Source: Gemmatimonadota bacterium (GTDB lineage Bacteria; Gemmatimonadota; Gemmatimonadetes; Gemmatimonadales; GWC2-71-9). Taken from it: a stretch of 64,000 bases of DNA. Location of the stretch: assembly GCA_009692115.1 (NCBI GenBank), contig SHZU01000006.1, forward strand, positions 164,552 through 228,551, written 5' to 3'. Positions 54,316-63,239 of the stretch are shown here, in pieces. Every line of letters begins with the position of its first letter. The first letter of the stretch is position 1. Below the pieces are notes generated by a model. The model saw only the letters and a list, made by a program, of their open reading frames with translations, was not told where the DNA came from and searched no databases. The position numbers were made by a program, and so were the translations under genes.

Positions 54316-56061
54316 ATGGGTCGATCCGGGGCAGTGATATCGGGCTTGTTGGTGGTGGTGGTCTTGGCAGGCTGCCAAGGCGAGCCGGTCTCGCCACCGC
54401 CTCCCCCCCCGCCGCCGCCGCCGCCGCCGCCGTCGCCCGTCGCGCAGTGCGGGAGTCAATCGACTCTCCAGCTCTCGGTCGGCCAGCATCAGGTCGTCGA
54501 TCCCGGCGCGACCAGTGGGTGCGTCCGAGTTCCCACGGCCGGCGCCGCCGGGGCCGAGTACATCGTGGTGGTGGCCTCGGGCGCTCCGACCCGGAGCACG
54601 AGCGGGGTCAGCGGGGGCTACTACGTTCGCGCCAGCAATCCAGGCGCCTCCAGTGTGGCAACGCCCGCGGTGTCCCGGGCCGAGGTCGCGGAACCCCTGG
54701 TATCGCGGACCTCGGCGGCGGACCAGTTCCACATGACCCTCCGGCGGCGGGAAGCGGCCCTGGCCGCCGACCCGTCGAACCGGTCGGTGCCCGTGGCGCT
54801 GAGCGCCCCGGCCGCCCCGCCGGTGGTTGGTGATACCCGGACGTTCAAGGCGTGCAAAAACCTCGCGTGCAGCGCCTTCGACGACGTGCTCGCGACGGCG
54901 CGCTACGTCGGGACCAAGGCCGCCATCTACATGGAGAACGTGGTGCCGACCGCCGACACGTTGCGGGAGGAAGATTACGCCGACCTTGGTCGCACGTTCG
55001 ATACTTATCACTATCCGATCGACGCCGCCGCGTTCGGGACCGAGTCCGATATCGACACCAACGAGCGGATCGTGATTTTGATGACCAAGTCGGTCAACAA
55101 CCTCACGCCGGATTGCACCAGCGGGCGGGTGCTGGGCTATTTCTTCGGCTTGGATCTGATTACGACCGGGAGCCAGTCGGTAAACTCGAACAAGGCTGAG
55201 ATCTTCTACACCTTCGTCCCGTCACCCTCGACGCCGACCTGTACCGCCATCAACCGGGTCCAGACCCTTTACTCCGTCAAGCCGACGTTGATTCACGAAC
55301 TCCAGCACATGATCAGCTGGAACAAGCGGGTGATTCAGGGTTCTGGCAACGCCGAAGAAACCTGGCTCAACGAGGCGATGTCGCACTTTGCTGAGGAGCT
55401 CGGCGGGCGATTGATTCCGGCGGATCAGTGCCCGCCGCCTAGCGGTTCCAGCGCGCCGTCATGCCGGAGTCAGTACACGTCGGGCGACATTCTCAATGTG
55501 TATGACTACCTCGCGTCGACCGAAGACCACTTTCTGATCTACCCCACTTCGTCCAACGGCACTTTGGAAGAGCGGGGAGCGAGTTGGCACTTCCTCCGGT
55601 GGGTCATCGACCAGTTTGCTACCGATTCGCTGGTGGGCTCGGACTTCACGCCGTCGTTGGTCACCGGCCCGGGCGGGGCCGCGACGATCACGGCGCGGAC
55701 CGGCCAGAGTCTGGCCCAACTGGTGCCGGAGTGGCTCCTGGCCGCGTATCTCGACGACTTGCCCTCGTTTACCGCGGCAAGCCCCCGGCTCCGCTTCAAG
55801 AGTTGGGGGTTGCGGTCGATCTTCACCAATCCGCTCAACCAGGGACCGAGTGGCCCGTTCAGCGGCTTTCCAGTCAAGCCCGACTCGACCAGCGGGTCGT
55901 ACACCAAGGCAGGCACCCTTCGCGGCGGGAGCGGACGCCATTTCCGGCTGATCCAACAAGCCAATGGGCCCGGGATTGATTTTCAGCTGGTGAAGGACGC
56001 CGCGGGCACCGCCATCGACCCGGCGTTAGTGGCCCGGATCGGGATCGCCAGGGTTCGTTAG
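54316..56061 (+). CDS. Lipoprotein zinc metallopeptidase, M30-like
   Basis: 581 aa from ATG 54316 with a good AGGGAGGGGC ribosome-binding site. The lipoprotein signal MGRSGAVISGLLVVVVLAGC is followed directly by a run of thirteen prolines. The catalytic region has HExxH in TLIHELQHMISWNKR and a downstream ETWLNEAMSHFAEEL, resembling hyicolysin-type (M30) peptidases. The C-terminal part is beta-rich. Probably surface- or periplasm-anchored protease; substrate unknown. Its stop overlaps the stop of the convergent AraC gene (TTAG). Confidence 0.78.
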   Translation: MGRSGAVISGLLVVVVLAGCQGEPVSPPPPPPPPPPPPPSPVAQCGSQSTLQLSVGQHQVVDPGATSGCVRVPTAGAAGAEYIVVVASGAPTRSTSGVSGGYYVRASNPGASSVATPAVSRAEVAEPLVSRTSAADQFHMTLRRREAALAADPSNRSVPVALSAPAAPPVVGDTRTFKACKNLACSAFDDVLATARYVGTKAAIYMENVVPTADTLREEDYADLGRTFDTYHYPIDAAAFGTESDIDTNERIVILMTKSVNNLTPDCTSGRVLGYFFGLDLITTGSQSVNSNKAEIFYTFVPSPSTPTCTAINRVQTLYSVKPTLIHELQHMISWNKRVIQGSGNAEETWLNEAMSHFAEELGGRLIPADQCPPPSGSSAPSCRSQYTSGDILNVYDYLASTEDHFLIYPTSSNGTLEERGASWHFLRWVIDQFATDSLVGSDFTPSLVTGPGGAATITARTGQSLAQLVPEWLLAAYLDDLPSFTAASPRLRFKSWGLRSIFTNPLNQGPSGPFSGFPVKPDSTSGSYTKAGTLRGGSGRHFRLIQQANGPGIDFQLVKDAAGTAIDPALVARIGIARVR

Positions 56062-56900
56062 GCGGGCTTGGCCCGAAAGCGCCCCGGTGCCATGCCGCGG
56101 CTTTTGGTGAAGGCTTTGGTCAGGTGCCTCTGATCGGAAAATCCGCAGCGGACCGCGATCTCGGCGATGGAAATCCGACGGTCGCGGGGCAGGACCTCGG
56201 CCCGGTCGATCCGGGCTGAACGCCGGAACTCCGCCGGTGAGGTGTGAAAGTGTTTCCGGAACATCCGCGCCAGATAGATCGGATGGCCCCCCACCTGACG
56301 GGCCACCGCGTCGATCGTGTCCTGGTGGTTTTCGGCCAAAATCGATTTGGCTTCGATTAGCCAGCCGGGGGCCTGGCGGTTCCGTTCCCGCGGGTACCGC
56401 GCGATTTCGCCGAGGAGTTCGAGGCAAAGTCCCTCGATGACCAGGGCGGAGGCCGGTGACCAGCGGAGACACCCGTTCGACATCTTGCGGACGGTGGCGC
56501 CGATAGTCTGGTGGCGGAGCGCCATCGGATCCGTCGGCTGGTGTCCGACTGATTCAGCCAACCGAATCCGCTCGGCCGGAATCGACACCGTGAAGAACTG
56601 CCCCTGGATCGCGCCTGCCACCGGGTCGAACCGGTCCCGGTGGGTCGTCCCGGGTGGATTGTAGATCACCACCGATCGATCGCAGATCTCCGGTGCCCCG
56701 CATGCCGAGGCCCGGTAGGCGCCTCCGATCGGCAGGACAACGTGGGCGTCTTCATGGGTGTGGAGCCCGACCGAGCGAGTCGGGTCGGCTTCCCAATGAG
56801 CCACCGAAAACGCCCCGGCCCGCCGGTCCTGGTCGCAATGTCCGAAAAACTGGCCGGGACGAAGAATCCGGTTAGTCGAGCTCGGTCCGGATATGAGCAT
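56058..56900 (-). CDS. AraC-family transcriptional regulator
   Basis: 280 aa from ATG 56900; the open frame to 57146 runs over the divergent gene. An N-terminal cupin-like sensor (SVGLHTHEDAHVVLPIGGAY) and C-terminal double helix-turn-helix (DAVARQVGGHPIYLARMFRK, SIAEIAVRCGFSDQRHLTKA) make a complete regulator. Divergent from the PorV-like gene 113 bp away, which it may control. Confidence 0.9.
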   Translation of the reverse strand: MLISGPSSTNRILRPGQFFGHCDQDRRAGAFSVAHWEADPTRSVGLHTHEDAHVVLPIGGAYRASACGAPEICDRSVVIYNPPGTTHRDRFDPVAGAIQGQFFTVSIPAERIRLAESVGHQPTDPMALRHQTIGATVRKMSNGCLRWSPASALVIEGLCLELLGEIARYPRERNRQAPGWLIEAKSILAENHQDTIDAVARQVGGHPIYLARMFRKHFHTSPAEFRRSARIDRAEVLPRDRRISIAEIAVRCGFSDQRHLTKAFTKSRGMAPGRFRAKPA

Positions 56901-57012
56901 AGTCGCTGTCCTACGGAACCGGCGGGTGTCGAGTTCCACGAGCTTGACCGCCCAGCTTGAGTGCGGGGCACGCTTCCGCGAGATTCCGCTGGTGGAATAC
57001 ACCTTCGTTCGG

Positions 57013-57888
57013 ATGGGGTTGGCGCTCTCGGCGGTGACGGCGGTCGCCATGGGTCCGCTCGCGGCCCAGGCCCGGCCAGTGCCGGCCATTCTGTCGTATC
57101 CGGCCAACGTTCGCGCTGCGGGGCTGGCAGGAGCGGGCGTTGCCATGACCGGTTATGCCGGCTCCGTGTTTAATAATCCCTCGGGGCTCGCTCCGATCCG
57201 GGCCTTGAGCCTTGAGATGACCCTGGCGCGGCTGCCGGACCGGTCGACCTACTTGATGGGAGCCGCAGCCGCCCGGGTAGGCCGGTTCAACGTGGGCGGC
57301 GGGTACCAATACCTCCGGTTGCCGACGGGCGGCCCGGTGTATGACAACTTTGCCGGCGTGGGTACCGGAGTGTATCGGCGGGGCGGGATCGCGCTCGGCA
57401 CCAGCGCCAAGTATGTGTCGGTGGAAGATTCGGGCGGCGTGATTACCCGATCGGCCACGACGGACGTCGGGGCGACGGTGGCGCTTTTTGAGATTGCCGC
57501 GCTCGCGTTGTCGGTCCACAATCTCGGCGACTGGAACGTGTCGAACGGCGGCCTGGCCTTGCCTCGCTCCTGGCATCTCGGGTTTAGCTTCAACCTGCTC
57601 GACTCGTTCTCGAACGGGCGACTGATGACCACGATCGAGACGGTGTGGACCGAAGACCAGCGCCGGCGGACCGTGATGGGCCTCGAGGTGGGTGCGGTCG
57701 TGAAGGGGCTCGGTTTGGTGGCCAGGATCGGCCACGGGGGCCAACCGGGGGACGTGGCGGGCACCCTGTCCAAGACCACGTACGGCGGGAGCATCGTGGC
57801 CGGCGAGACCCGGTTCGACTACGCCTACCAGCGGCGAAGCCCGTTAGGCAATGGGGTTCATCTTTTCGGGGTCCGCTGGACGCCGTGA
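57013..57888 (+). CDS. PorV/PorQ (FadL-like) outer-membrane protein
   Basis: 291 aa from ATG 57013 (GTG seven codons upstream is an alternative). Signal peptide GLALSAVTAVAMGPLAA before Gln, then the family opening SYPANVRAAGLAGAGVAMTG and FNNPSGLA. Beta-barrel to the end (HLFGVRWTP). PorV-like proteins act in outer-membrane export in Bacteroidota; here the role is unknown. Its stop overlaps the next start (GTGA), beginning a coupled run of four genes. Confidence 0.75.
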   Translation: MGLALSAVTAVAMGPLAAQARPVPAILSYPANVRAAGLAGAGVAMTGYAGSVFNNPSGLAPIRALSLEMTLARLPDRSTYLMGAAAARVGRFNVGGGYQYLRLPTGGPVYDNFAGVGTGVYRRGGIALGTSAKYVSVEDSGGVITRSATTDVGATVALFEIAALALSVHNLGDWNVSNGGLALPRSWHLGFSFNLLDSFSNGRLMTTIETVWTEDQRRRTVMGLEVGAVVKGLGLVARIGHGGQPGDVAGTLSKTTYGGSIVAGETRFDYAYQRRSPLGNGVHLFGVRWTP

Positions 57889-58958
57889 CCAGGAAACGGT
57901 TTCTCATGGGTATTCTCGTGGCGGCGGTGGTTCTCTTTCTGGGGTACGGTACCGCCTACGTGGCCAGCGAGGATATCCGGTACCTGACGCGGGCCGGGAT
58001 CGAACAGACCAGGATTCTGGAGCGGCGGAAGCCACTCGAGGCGATGGTGGCGGATTCCACGCTCCCGGCCGTTGACCGGGCCTATATCGGTCTGGTGATC
58101 GAGGTCCGGCGGAAGGCGGCGGCGCTCGGACTCGAGGCCGGTGAGACCTATACCACCTATACGGATGTGGGCCGCGACACCTTGCTGTTGAGTTTGACGG
58201 GGTCGCGGAAGGACTGCATTTGCCCCGTGACCTGGAAGTATCCGATCGTCGGCCGGGTGCCGTACAAGGGGTTCTTCGATCCGAAGATGGCCGAAGCGGC
58301 CGCCCAGAAGATCGCGGCCAAGGGCTATGACTATTCGCTCCGTCCGGCCTCCGCGTACTCGACGCTGGGCTGGTTCAACGACCCATTGTTGTCGACCGCC
58401 ATGGTGCGTGATTCGGTGGAGCTTTCGGCGCTGGTGTTCCACGAGATCGCTCACAACACCCTCTATGTGAAAAGCGCCACGGCCTTCAACGAGAGTTTTG
58501 CCCAGTTGGTGGGTTACCGGGCGGCGGAGGCTTTCTTCCGGGCTCGGGGCGACAGCGCGTTGGCCGACCGGGCGCGGGGCCGCTGGGAAGACGAGATCGT
58601 GCTGGCGGAGTATTATCGGAAGTTGATCGACACCTTGACGGTCTTCTACAACTCCAAACCGATCGGCGATTCGCTCGAGGCCGGCCGGCGGACGATCGGC
58701 CAGTGGTCGAAGGGGTACTTGGAGATCACGATTGGGCCGCTGCTGAAAACCTACCGGGTCAGCCGACTGGCCGAGCGGCCGATCAACAACGCCCAGTTGG
58801 TGGGGGTTCTGCTCTATCGAACCCACCTCGAGTGGTTCGAGCAGTGGTTTGCCAAGCATGGGTCGGACATCGGTGCCAGCGTCGCGGCCCTCCGTGAGGT
58901 GATGAAGGGCGCCGAGGGTGACGGCGCGTTCGAGCGGTTGGAGGCCGCCATTCCATGA
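57885..58958 (+). CDS. Putative aminopeptidase (PF10023, COG4324)
   Basis: 357 aa from GTG 57885. One N-terminal membrane anchor (FLMGILVAAVVLFLGYGTAY), then the family domain with zinc motif HEIAH in ALVFHEIAHNTLYVKSATAF and the following Glu in NESFAQLVGYRAAE. Segments TWKYPIVGRVPYKGFFDP and YWxRxxHLEWFEQWF-like end agree with the family. Probably a membrane-anchored periplasmic peptidase. Overlaps both neighbours by four bases. Confidence 0.87.
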   Translation: MTRKRFLMGILVAAVVLFLGYGTAYVASEDIRYLTRAGIEQTRILERRKPLEAMVADSTLPAVDRAYIGLVIEVRRKAAALGLEAGETYTTYTDVGRDTLLLSLTGSRKDCICPVTWKYPIVGRVPYKGFFDPKMAEAAAQKIAAKGYDYSLRPASAYSTLGWFNDPLLSTAMVRDSVELSALVFHEIAHNTLYVKSATAFNESFAQLVGYRAAEAFFRARGDSALADRARGRWEDEIVLAEYYRKLIDTLTVFYNSKPIGDSLEAGRRTIGQWSKGYLEITIGPLLKTYRVSRLAERPINNAQLVGVLLYRTHLEWFEQWFAKHGSDIGASVAALREVMKGAEGDGAFERLEAAIP

Positions 58959-59569
58959 GAAGACTCGGAACCCTGGTCCTCGCGCTGGCAGCCGGCGGAG
59001 CGGTGCCCGGTGCGGCGCAGACCCAAACCGCCGTTGACGAGTACACCCGGTACGAGCTGCTCGATCCCGCCAGCGCTCAATTCAAGATCCGCTATGACGT
59101 GACGGCGGCGACCCCCGGGGCCCGCTACTTCTTCAACCCGATTCGAAAAGGCAGCGTAGCCACCGACGAGTCGGTCTTCGACCGGGCCACCGGTCAACCG
59201 CTCGCGTTCGAGGTCGTGCCGGGTTCGGCGGCGCGGGTCCAAGGATTCGGGGCCGCCGACCTCGAAACGGATTACATCCGGGTGACGCTCCCTCGCGCGG
59301 TACCAATCAATGGCGAAGTCCGGATCCTGATCGTCAAGACGTACCGGGATCCGAAGAGCTATTACGCGGCGGGCGACACGATCGTGTTCGCGCGGTCTCT
59401 CGGGATCAAGATGAATGCGGTGGTGCTGCCGGCGGGCTACGAGTTGGTGGGGCTCAACGTGCCCTCGCAGGTGTTGACGGAGCCTGACGGGCGGACCCTG
59501 ATCAGCTTCATCAACGCGGGGCCCGATGCGGCCTCGTTGGTGGTGACGGGCCGGAGGTTGGCGCGATGA
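58955..59569 (+). CDS. Secreted protein, paralog 1
   Basis: 204 aa. Signal peptide (RRLGTLVLALAAGGAVPGAA before Gln), then a beta-rich domain. It shares NAVVLPAGYELVGLNVPSQV with NAVVLPAGWYLTHSSVPATV of the next protein and a similar overall layout, so the two are tandem paralogs. Function not recognised. ATGA overlaps on both sides place it in the operon. Confidence 0.78.
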   Translation: MRRLGTLVLALAAGGAVPGAAQTQTAVDEYTRYELLDPASAQFKIRYDVTAATPGARYFFNPIRKGSVATDESVFDRATGQPLAFEVVPGSAARVQGFGAADLETDYIRVTLPRAVPINGEVRILIVKTYRDPKSYYAAGDTIVFARSLGIKMNAVVLPAGYELVGLNVPSQVLTEPDGRTLISFINAGPDAASLVVTGRRLAR

Positions 59570-60201
59570 CCAAACTTGTTGCGGTGCTGACGGTGGTGTG
59601 GATGGGCTCGTTGGGTGCCCAACCGCGGGCGGCCCGGCTCACCGAGCGGGCCACGGAGACCCGGGACATCGTCTACTTCCTCCAGCAGCCGGAGACCCAT
59701 GCGTTCGATCTCTACCACGACTATACCGAGACCCGGGTGGGTGTCGACAAATATCTGAATGTCGTCCGGGCCGGAAGCGGGGTCTCGAATCCATCGGCCG
59801 TCATCCTCGATACCGGTACTCCGCTCGACACCCGGACGCTCAGAGGTGCCGCGATTACGGCCGCCGGCCTCGATATTGGGGAGCCGGTGCGGCCGACGAC
59901 TGAAGTGGTGGTGATTTCGTTCCCAGCGGTTCAGCAAGATCAATCCACCCGGCTCCGGATTTCCGAGACCTATACCGATTCGGTCCGGTACCGGGTCGAA
60001 GCCGGCGAGTTGATCTGGGATCGGTCCTTCGGGCGGGCGTACAATGCCGTCGTGCTCCCGGCGGGGTGGTATCTGACCCACAGCAGCGTGCCGGCCACGG
60101 TGCGGCTGATCGAGGATGGCCGGGTCCGGCTCGATTTCGTGAACCCGAGGCTCGATGAGATCCAGGTGCTGATCGTGGCCCGGCGGCGAACGGGCAGATG
60201 A
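59566..60201 (+). CDS. Secreted protein, paralog 2
   Basis: 211 aa. Signal peptide (TKLVAVLTVVWMGSLGA before Gln); the mature part opens with TRDIVYFLQQPETHAFDLYH and has the shared NAVVLPAG block. Divergent paralog of the upstream protein. With the aminopeptidase it may form an envelope complex, which is inferred only from gene coupling. Confidence 0.78.
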   Translation: MTKLVAVLTVVWMGSLGAQPRAARLTERATETRDIVYFLQQPETHAFDLYHDYTETRVGVDKYLNVVRAGSGVSNPSAVILDTGTPLDTRTLRGAAITAAGLDIGEPVRPTTEVVVISFPAVQQDQSTRLRISETYTDSVRYRVEAGELIWDRSFGRAYNAVVLPAGWYLTHSSVPATVRLIEDGRVRLDFVNPRLDEIQVLIVARRRTGR

Positions 60202-60208
60202 CCCGCCC

Positions 60209-60556
60209 GTGAGTTCGTCGGCCCGGAGACTGCTTGGTGTCAAGATCGTCCACACGATCGCCTGGGCCTTTTTTGTCGCCTGCATCCTCGCGATACCGAT
60301 CTGCGGCTGGATGGGCCAATACGGCCGCGCCGGCATCTTCACCGCCATCGTCGCGGGCGAGGTGCTCGTCTTGGCGTTGAACGGCTGGCGGTGCCCGCTC
60401 ACGGCGGTGGCCGCCCGCTATACCGATGACCGGATCGACAACTTCGACATCTTCCTGCCCGTATGGTTGGCGCGGTACAACAAGGAAGTGTTCGGGACCC
60501 TGTTCGTGGGTGGGGTCCTGTTTACGGTCGCCAAGTGGTTTGGCTGGCTGAGGTAG
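60209..60556 (+). CDS. Small multi-pass membrane protein, unknown family
   Basis: 115 aa from GTG 60209, seven bases after the previous stop. Three hydrophobic segments (IVHTIAWAFFVACILAIPIC, AGIFTAIVAGEVLVLALN, TLFVGGVLFTVAKWF) with the block NGWRCPLTAVAARY between them, resembling the CPLT motif of DUF2784-like proteins. Role unknown. Confidence 0.75.
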   Translation: MSSSARRLLGVKIVHTIAWAFFVACILAIPICGWMGQYGRAGIFTAIVAGEVLVLALNGWRCPLTAVAARYTDDRIDNFDIFLPVWLARYNKEVFGTLFVGGVLFTVAKWFGWLR

Positions 60557-60612
60557 GCGAAACCTCGCCCGAATCGGGCGCGTACGAGCGAGAACCTAAG
60601 AGAGGCGCTGCC

Positions 60613-61071
60613 ATGGACCCCCTGCCATTTACCCTACGGGTTCGAGGGCATGATGTGATCGAGGGTCTCGACGCCTTCTCGATTTCCGTCAAGGTTGAGG
60701 GCATGGCTTCCTGGGCCGACGATACCGGGTTGACGCTGGAGTGGGCCGAAACCCAGCATATCGACGAAGTGTCGTTCACCCGGGTCAGCAGTGACGTCGT
60801 CTCGCAACCGCCACTCGCCATCGACATCGCGGTCGATGAACTGGCCGGCGCGGCCGTTCTGGGAGGGTGGTGGCGCCCCCGAGTGGAGTTCAAAGGCCGG
60901 TATCTCGACACGTTTACCCATGTGCCGGGATCGCAGCCCGGGCGGGTTGTCTTGTGGATTCAGCGGAGGGACCGCCACTTGGCGGGTCAGTTGGCCTTGG
61001 CGCTGACTCAGGCGATCAGGAGCGGTCCTTCGTTTCCCACTACCGACCCGCGGCTCGAGTTGGGATCGTGA
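60613..61071 (+). CDS. Hypothetical cytoplasmic protein
   Basis: 152 aa from ATG 60613, with GAGAGGCG upstream. Mostly beta-strand pattern (HVPGSQPGRVVLWIQRRDRH), no signal or membrane segment. No family recognised. Not overlapping its neighbours; probably its own unit. Confidence 0.65.
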   Translation: MDPLPFTLRVRGHDVIEGLDAFSISVKVEGMASWADDTGLTLEWAETQHIDEVSFTRVSSDVVSQPPLAIDIAVDELAGAAVLGGWWRPRVEFKGRYLDTFTHVPGSQPGRVVLWIQRRDRHLAGQLALALTQAIRSGPSFPTTDPRLELGS

Positions 61072-61074
61072 GAC

Positions 61075-61382
61075 ATGGCTGATCCGTCCCGTCGCCTCCA
61101 GTCTTTGGATCTCATTCGGGGCGCCGTGACACCGCCGGGGCTCGGCGCTACGGGCTCGCGCTGAGCATCCGAATGACCGAACTTGGCCCCAAGCTCGGCC
61201 ACGGCGGGCGGATTCCAGGGTATCGGACGGATATGGGCTACTATCCCGACGGGGGCTTCTCGGTGGTGATCCAGATGAACACCGATCGCAAGCCAATGAC
61301 CGATCGGATCGGCGACTACGCGGCGGTTTTGGCTCGGCGAGAGGCGCTCCAGGTCCAGACGTCCGGTTTGTCACTCGAGTGA
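61075..61382 (+). pseudogene. Chimeric remnant: DUF1624-type start joined to serine-hydrolase end
   Basis: The first frame (ATG 61075) gives SRRLQSLDLIRGAV, the start of heparan-alpha-glucosaminide N-acetyltransferase-like (DUF1624) membrane proteins, and stops at 61164. A second frame from about 61143 reads RRYGLALSIR then LGHGGRIPGYRTDMGYYPDG, the conserved C-terminal HGG region of class C beta-lactamase-like serine hydrolases, ending at 61382. Neither gene is complete. A deletion apparently fused two genes at about 61125-61143. Confidence 0.7.
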
Positions 61383-61513
61383 CAAACTGGTAATGGTGCT
61401 TCTGGCCCGAGAGACGTGGCAAAGGAACTAAAGGTCCAGAGCTTTCTTGGCGGCGGTTCCGCCCGCCGCTAGGTTTCAGAACCGTGGTGCTCCCTCAATA
61501 ATTCGGAGATAAT

Positions 61514-63067
61514 GTGAGCCAGAACCAGTCCGATTCACCCACCAACGCCGCCGGCGAGATCGACCGCCGCACCTTCCTTCACGGGGCCGCCGCCGGCGCG
61601 GCCGCCGTGGCCCTGGGCGACCGGGCGGCCCTTGCCGCGACGACCCAGAACCCCGATCAAGCCCTCGTCGTGGGCCAGATCGCCAAGCAGCATGCTGCGT
61701 CGATCAAGATGCTGCAGGACTGGATTGCCCTCCCGTCGATCGCGGCCGAGAACCGGAACTATCCGGCGGGCGCGGAGTACATGGCCAAGCTCGCCCGCGA
61801 GGCGGGATTCCAGCACGTCGAGCTGGTGCCCACGGCTGGGAAGGCCGGGGTGTTCGCCACGCTCGACTCCGGCGCCAAGACATCGCTCGCCATCTACTTC
61901 ATGTACGATGTCAAACAGTACGACCCGGCGGAGTGGAGTGCCCCGCCGCTCGAGGGACGGCTGGTCGACAAGCCCGGCCTCGGCAAAGTGATCATGGGGC
62001 GCGGCGCTACCAATACCAAGGGCCCGCAGATGGCGGTGCTGGCGGCGCTTCATGCGTTCAAGGCCGCGGGCAAGAAGCTCCCGGTCAATCTGGTGCTGGT
62101 GTGCGAAGGCGAAGAGGAGATCGCCTCGCCGAACTTCCGGGAGATCGTCTTCAAACCGCAGGTCGAGGCCGCGCTCCGGCAGTGTGTCGGGATCATCATT
62201 CCGCTTGGCAGTCAGTCGCCCGATGGGGCGGTGGAGGTGAATCTCGGCGCCAAGGGGGTGGTGGAACTCGAATTGGTGTCGAGCGGCGAGAAGTGGGGCC
62301 GGGGCCCGAAGCTCGACATCCATTCGTCGTACGCGGCGTCGATCGACAGTCCGGCGTGGCGCCTGGTTCAGGCCCTCAACACCCTGGTCAAATCCGACGG
62401 CCACACCCCGGCCGTCGAGGGCTTCTTCGACCTGGTCAAGCCGCTCAGCGCCCGGCAGAAGGCGATTCTCGAGGCCTCGATTCCGAAGCGGAACGAAGCC
62501 GGCTTGAAGAAGGCGCTCGGCGTGGCCCATTGGATCGGCGATGAATCGTTTCACGATTCTCAAGTTCGATTGGTGAGCCAGCCGACCATCAACATCGAGG
62601 GCTTGGTGGGCGGCTACACCGGTCCGGGCGGGAAGACGATCCTTCCGCATCGGGCCGTGGCCAAGATCGACATGCGACTGGTGCCGGACATGACGGCGTT
62701 AGGTACGCTCGCGCTGCTCAAGAAGCACCTCGCCAAGCATGGCTTCGGCGATGTCGAGGTCAACATGTCGGGCGGGTACGATCCCACTGAAACCGACCCC
62801 GAATCCACCCTGGTGAAGGCCATGGTGGCGACGTACCGGAAGTCCGGCGTGGAGCCGTTGCTGTGGCCCCGGCTCGCGGGCTCGTGGCCAGGGGTGACGT
62901 TCACCGGCGCGCCGCTCAAGCTCGCGGCCGGACAGTTCGGACTTGGGCACGGCGGCGGGGCCCATGCGCCGGACGAGTACTACGTCATCGAGGCCTCGAA
63001 TCCCAAGGTGGCGGGGTGGGACGGGGCGGTCAAGTCGTACGTCGACTTCTTGTATTCGCTGGCCTAA
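61514..63067 (+). CDS. M20-family peptidase-like protein with altered metal ligands
   Basis: 517 aa from GTG 61514. A twin-arginine signal (DRRTFLHGAAAGAAAVAL) sends it folded to the periplasm. The M20 core is clear: DPAEWSAPPLEG, GRGATNTKGP, VLVCEGEEEIASPNF and the C-terminal GHGGGAHAPDEYYVIE. The usual GHxDV ligand motif reads FMYDV, with Met130 in place of His. The bridging Asp of the GRGAxDxKG motif is Asn167. Other ligands, Glu residues of EGEEE and the late His, remain. Either an altered metal site or a non-peptidase role. Confidence 0.85.
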   Translation: MSQNQSDSPTNAAGEIDRRTFLHGAAAGAAAVALGDRAALAATTQNPDQALVVGQIAKQHAASIKMLQDWIALPSIAAENRNYPAGAEYMAKLAREAGFQHVELVPTAGKAGVFATLDSGAKTSLAIYFMYDVKQYDPAEWSAPPLEGRLVDKPGLGKVIMGRGATNTKGPQMAVLAALHAFKAAGKKLPVNLVLVCEGEEEIASPNFREIVFKPQVEAALRQCVGIIIPLGSQSPDGAVEVNLGAKGVVELELVSSGEKWGRGPKLDIHSSYAASIDSPAWRLVQALNTLVKSDGHTPAVEGFFDLVKPLSARQKAILEASIPKRNEAGLKKALGVAHWIGDESFHDSQVRLVSQPTINIEGLVGGYTGPGGKTILPHRAVAKIDMRLVPDMTALGTLALLKKHLAKHGFGDVEVNMSGGYDPTETDPESTLVKAMVATYRKSGVEPLLWPRLAGSWPGVTFTGAPLKLAAGQFGLGHGGGAHAPDEYYVIEASNPKVAGWDGAVKSYVDFLYSLA

Positions 63068-63080
63068 CGCGAGCTGCTGA

Positions 63081-63230
63081 GTGATTCGGATCAGTGCCGT
63101 TGCCCTGGTGGCTGCGCTTCTCACGGCGCCGCCGCCGAGCCGGTATCTATACGTGTGGACGGCATCGGCCGACAGTACCGCCCTGGACTACCTCGCGGTC
63201 TTCGACATCGAGCCCAAGGGCGACCGGTAC
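63081..63230 (+). pseudogene. Truncated SBP56-like (selenium-binding protein family) gene start
   Basis: GTG 63081 starts a signal peptide (RISAVALVAALLTAPPPS) and RYLYVWTASADSTALDYLAV then FDIEPKGDRYG, resembling the beginning of SBP56/methanethiol-oxidase-like proteins. The homology stops at about 63230, where sequence of an opposite-strand transposase begins. The rest of the gene is not in the window. Confidence 0.55.
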
Positions 63231-63239
63231 GGCCACCCG

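Noticed and set aside
54405..54445. CCG/CCC-rich repeat as a CRISPR or structural repeat
   Set aside because: It encodes the polyproline segment in frame; there are no spacers or repeat units of CRISPR type. No CRISPR array was seen anywhere in the window.
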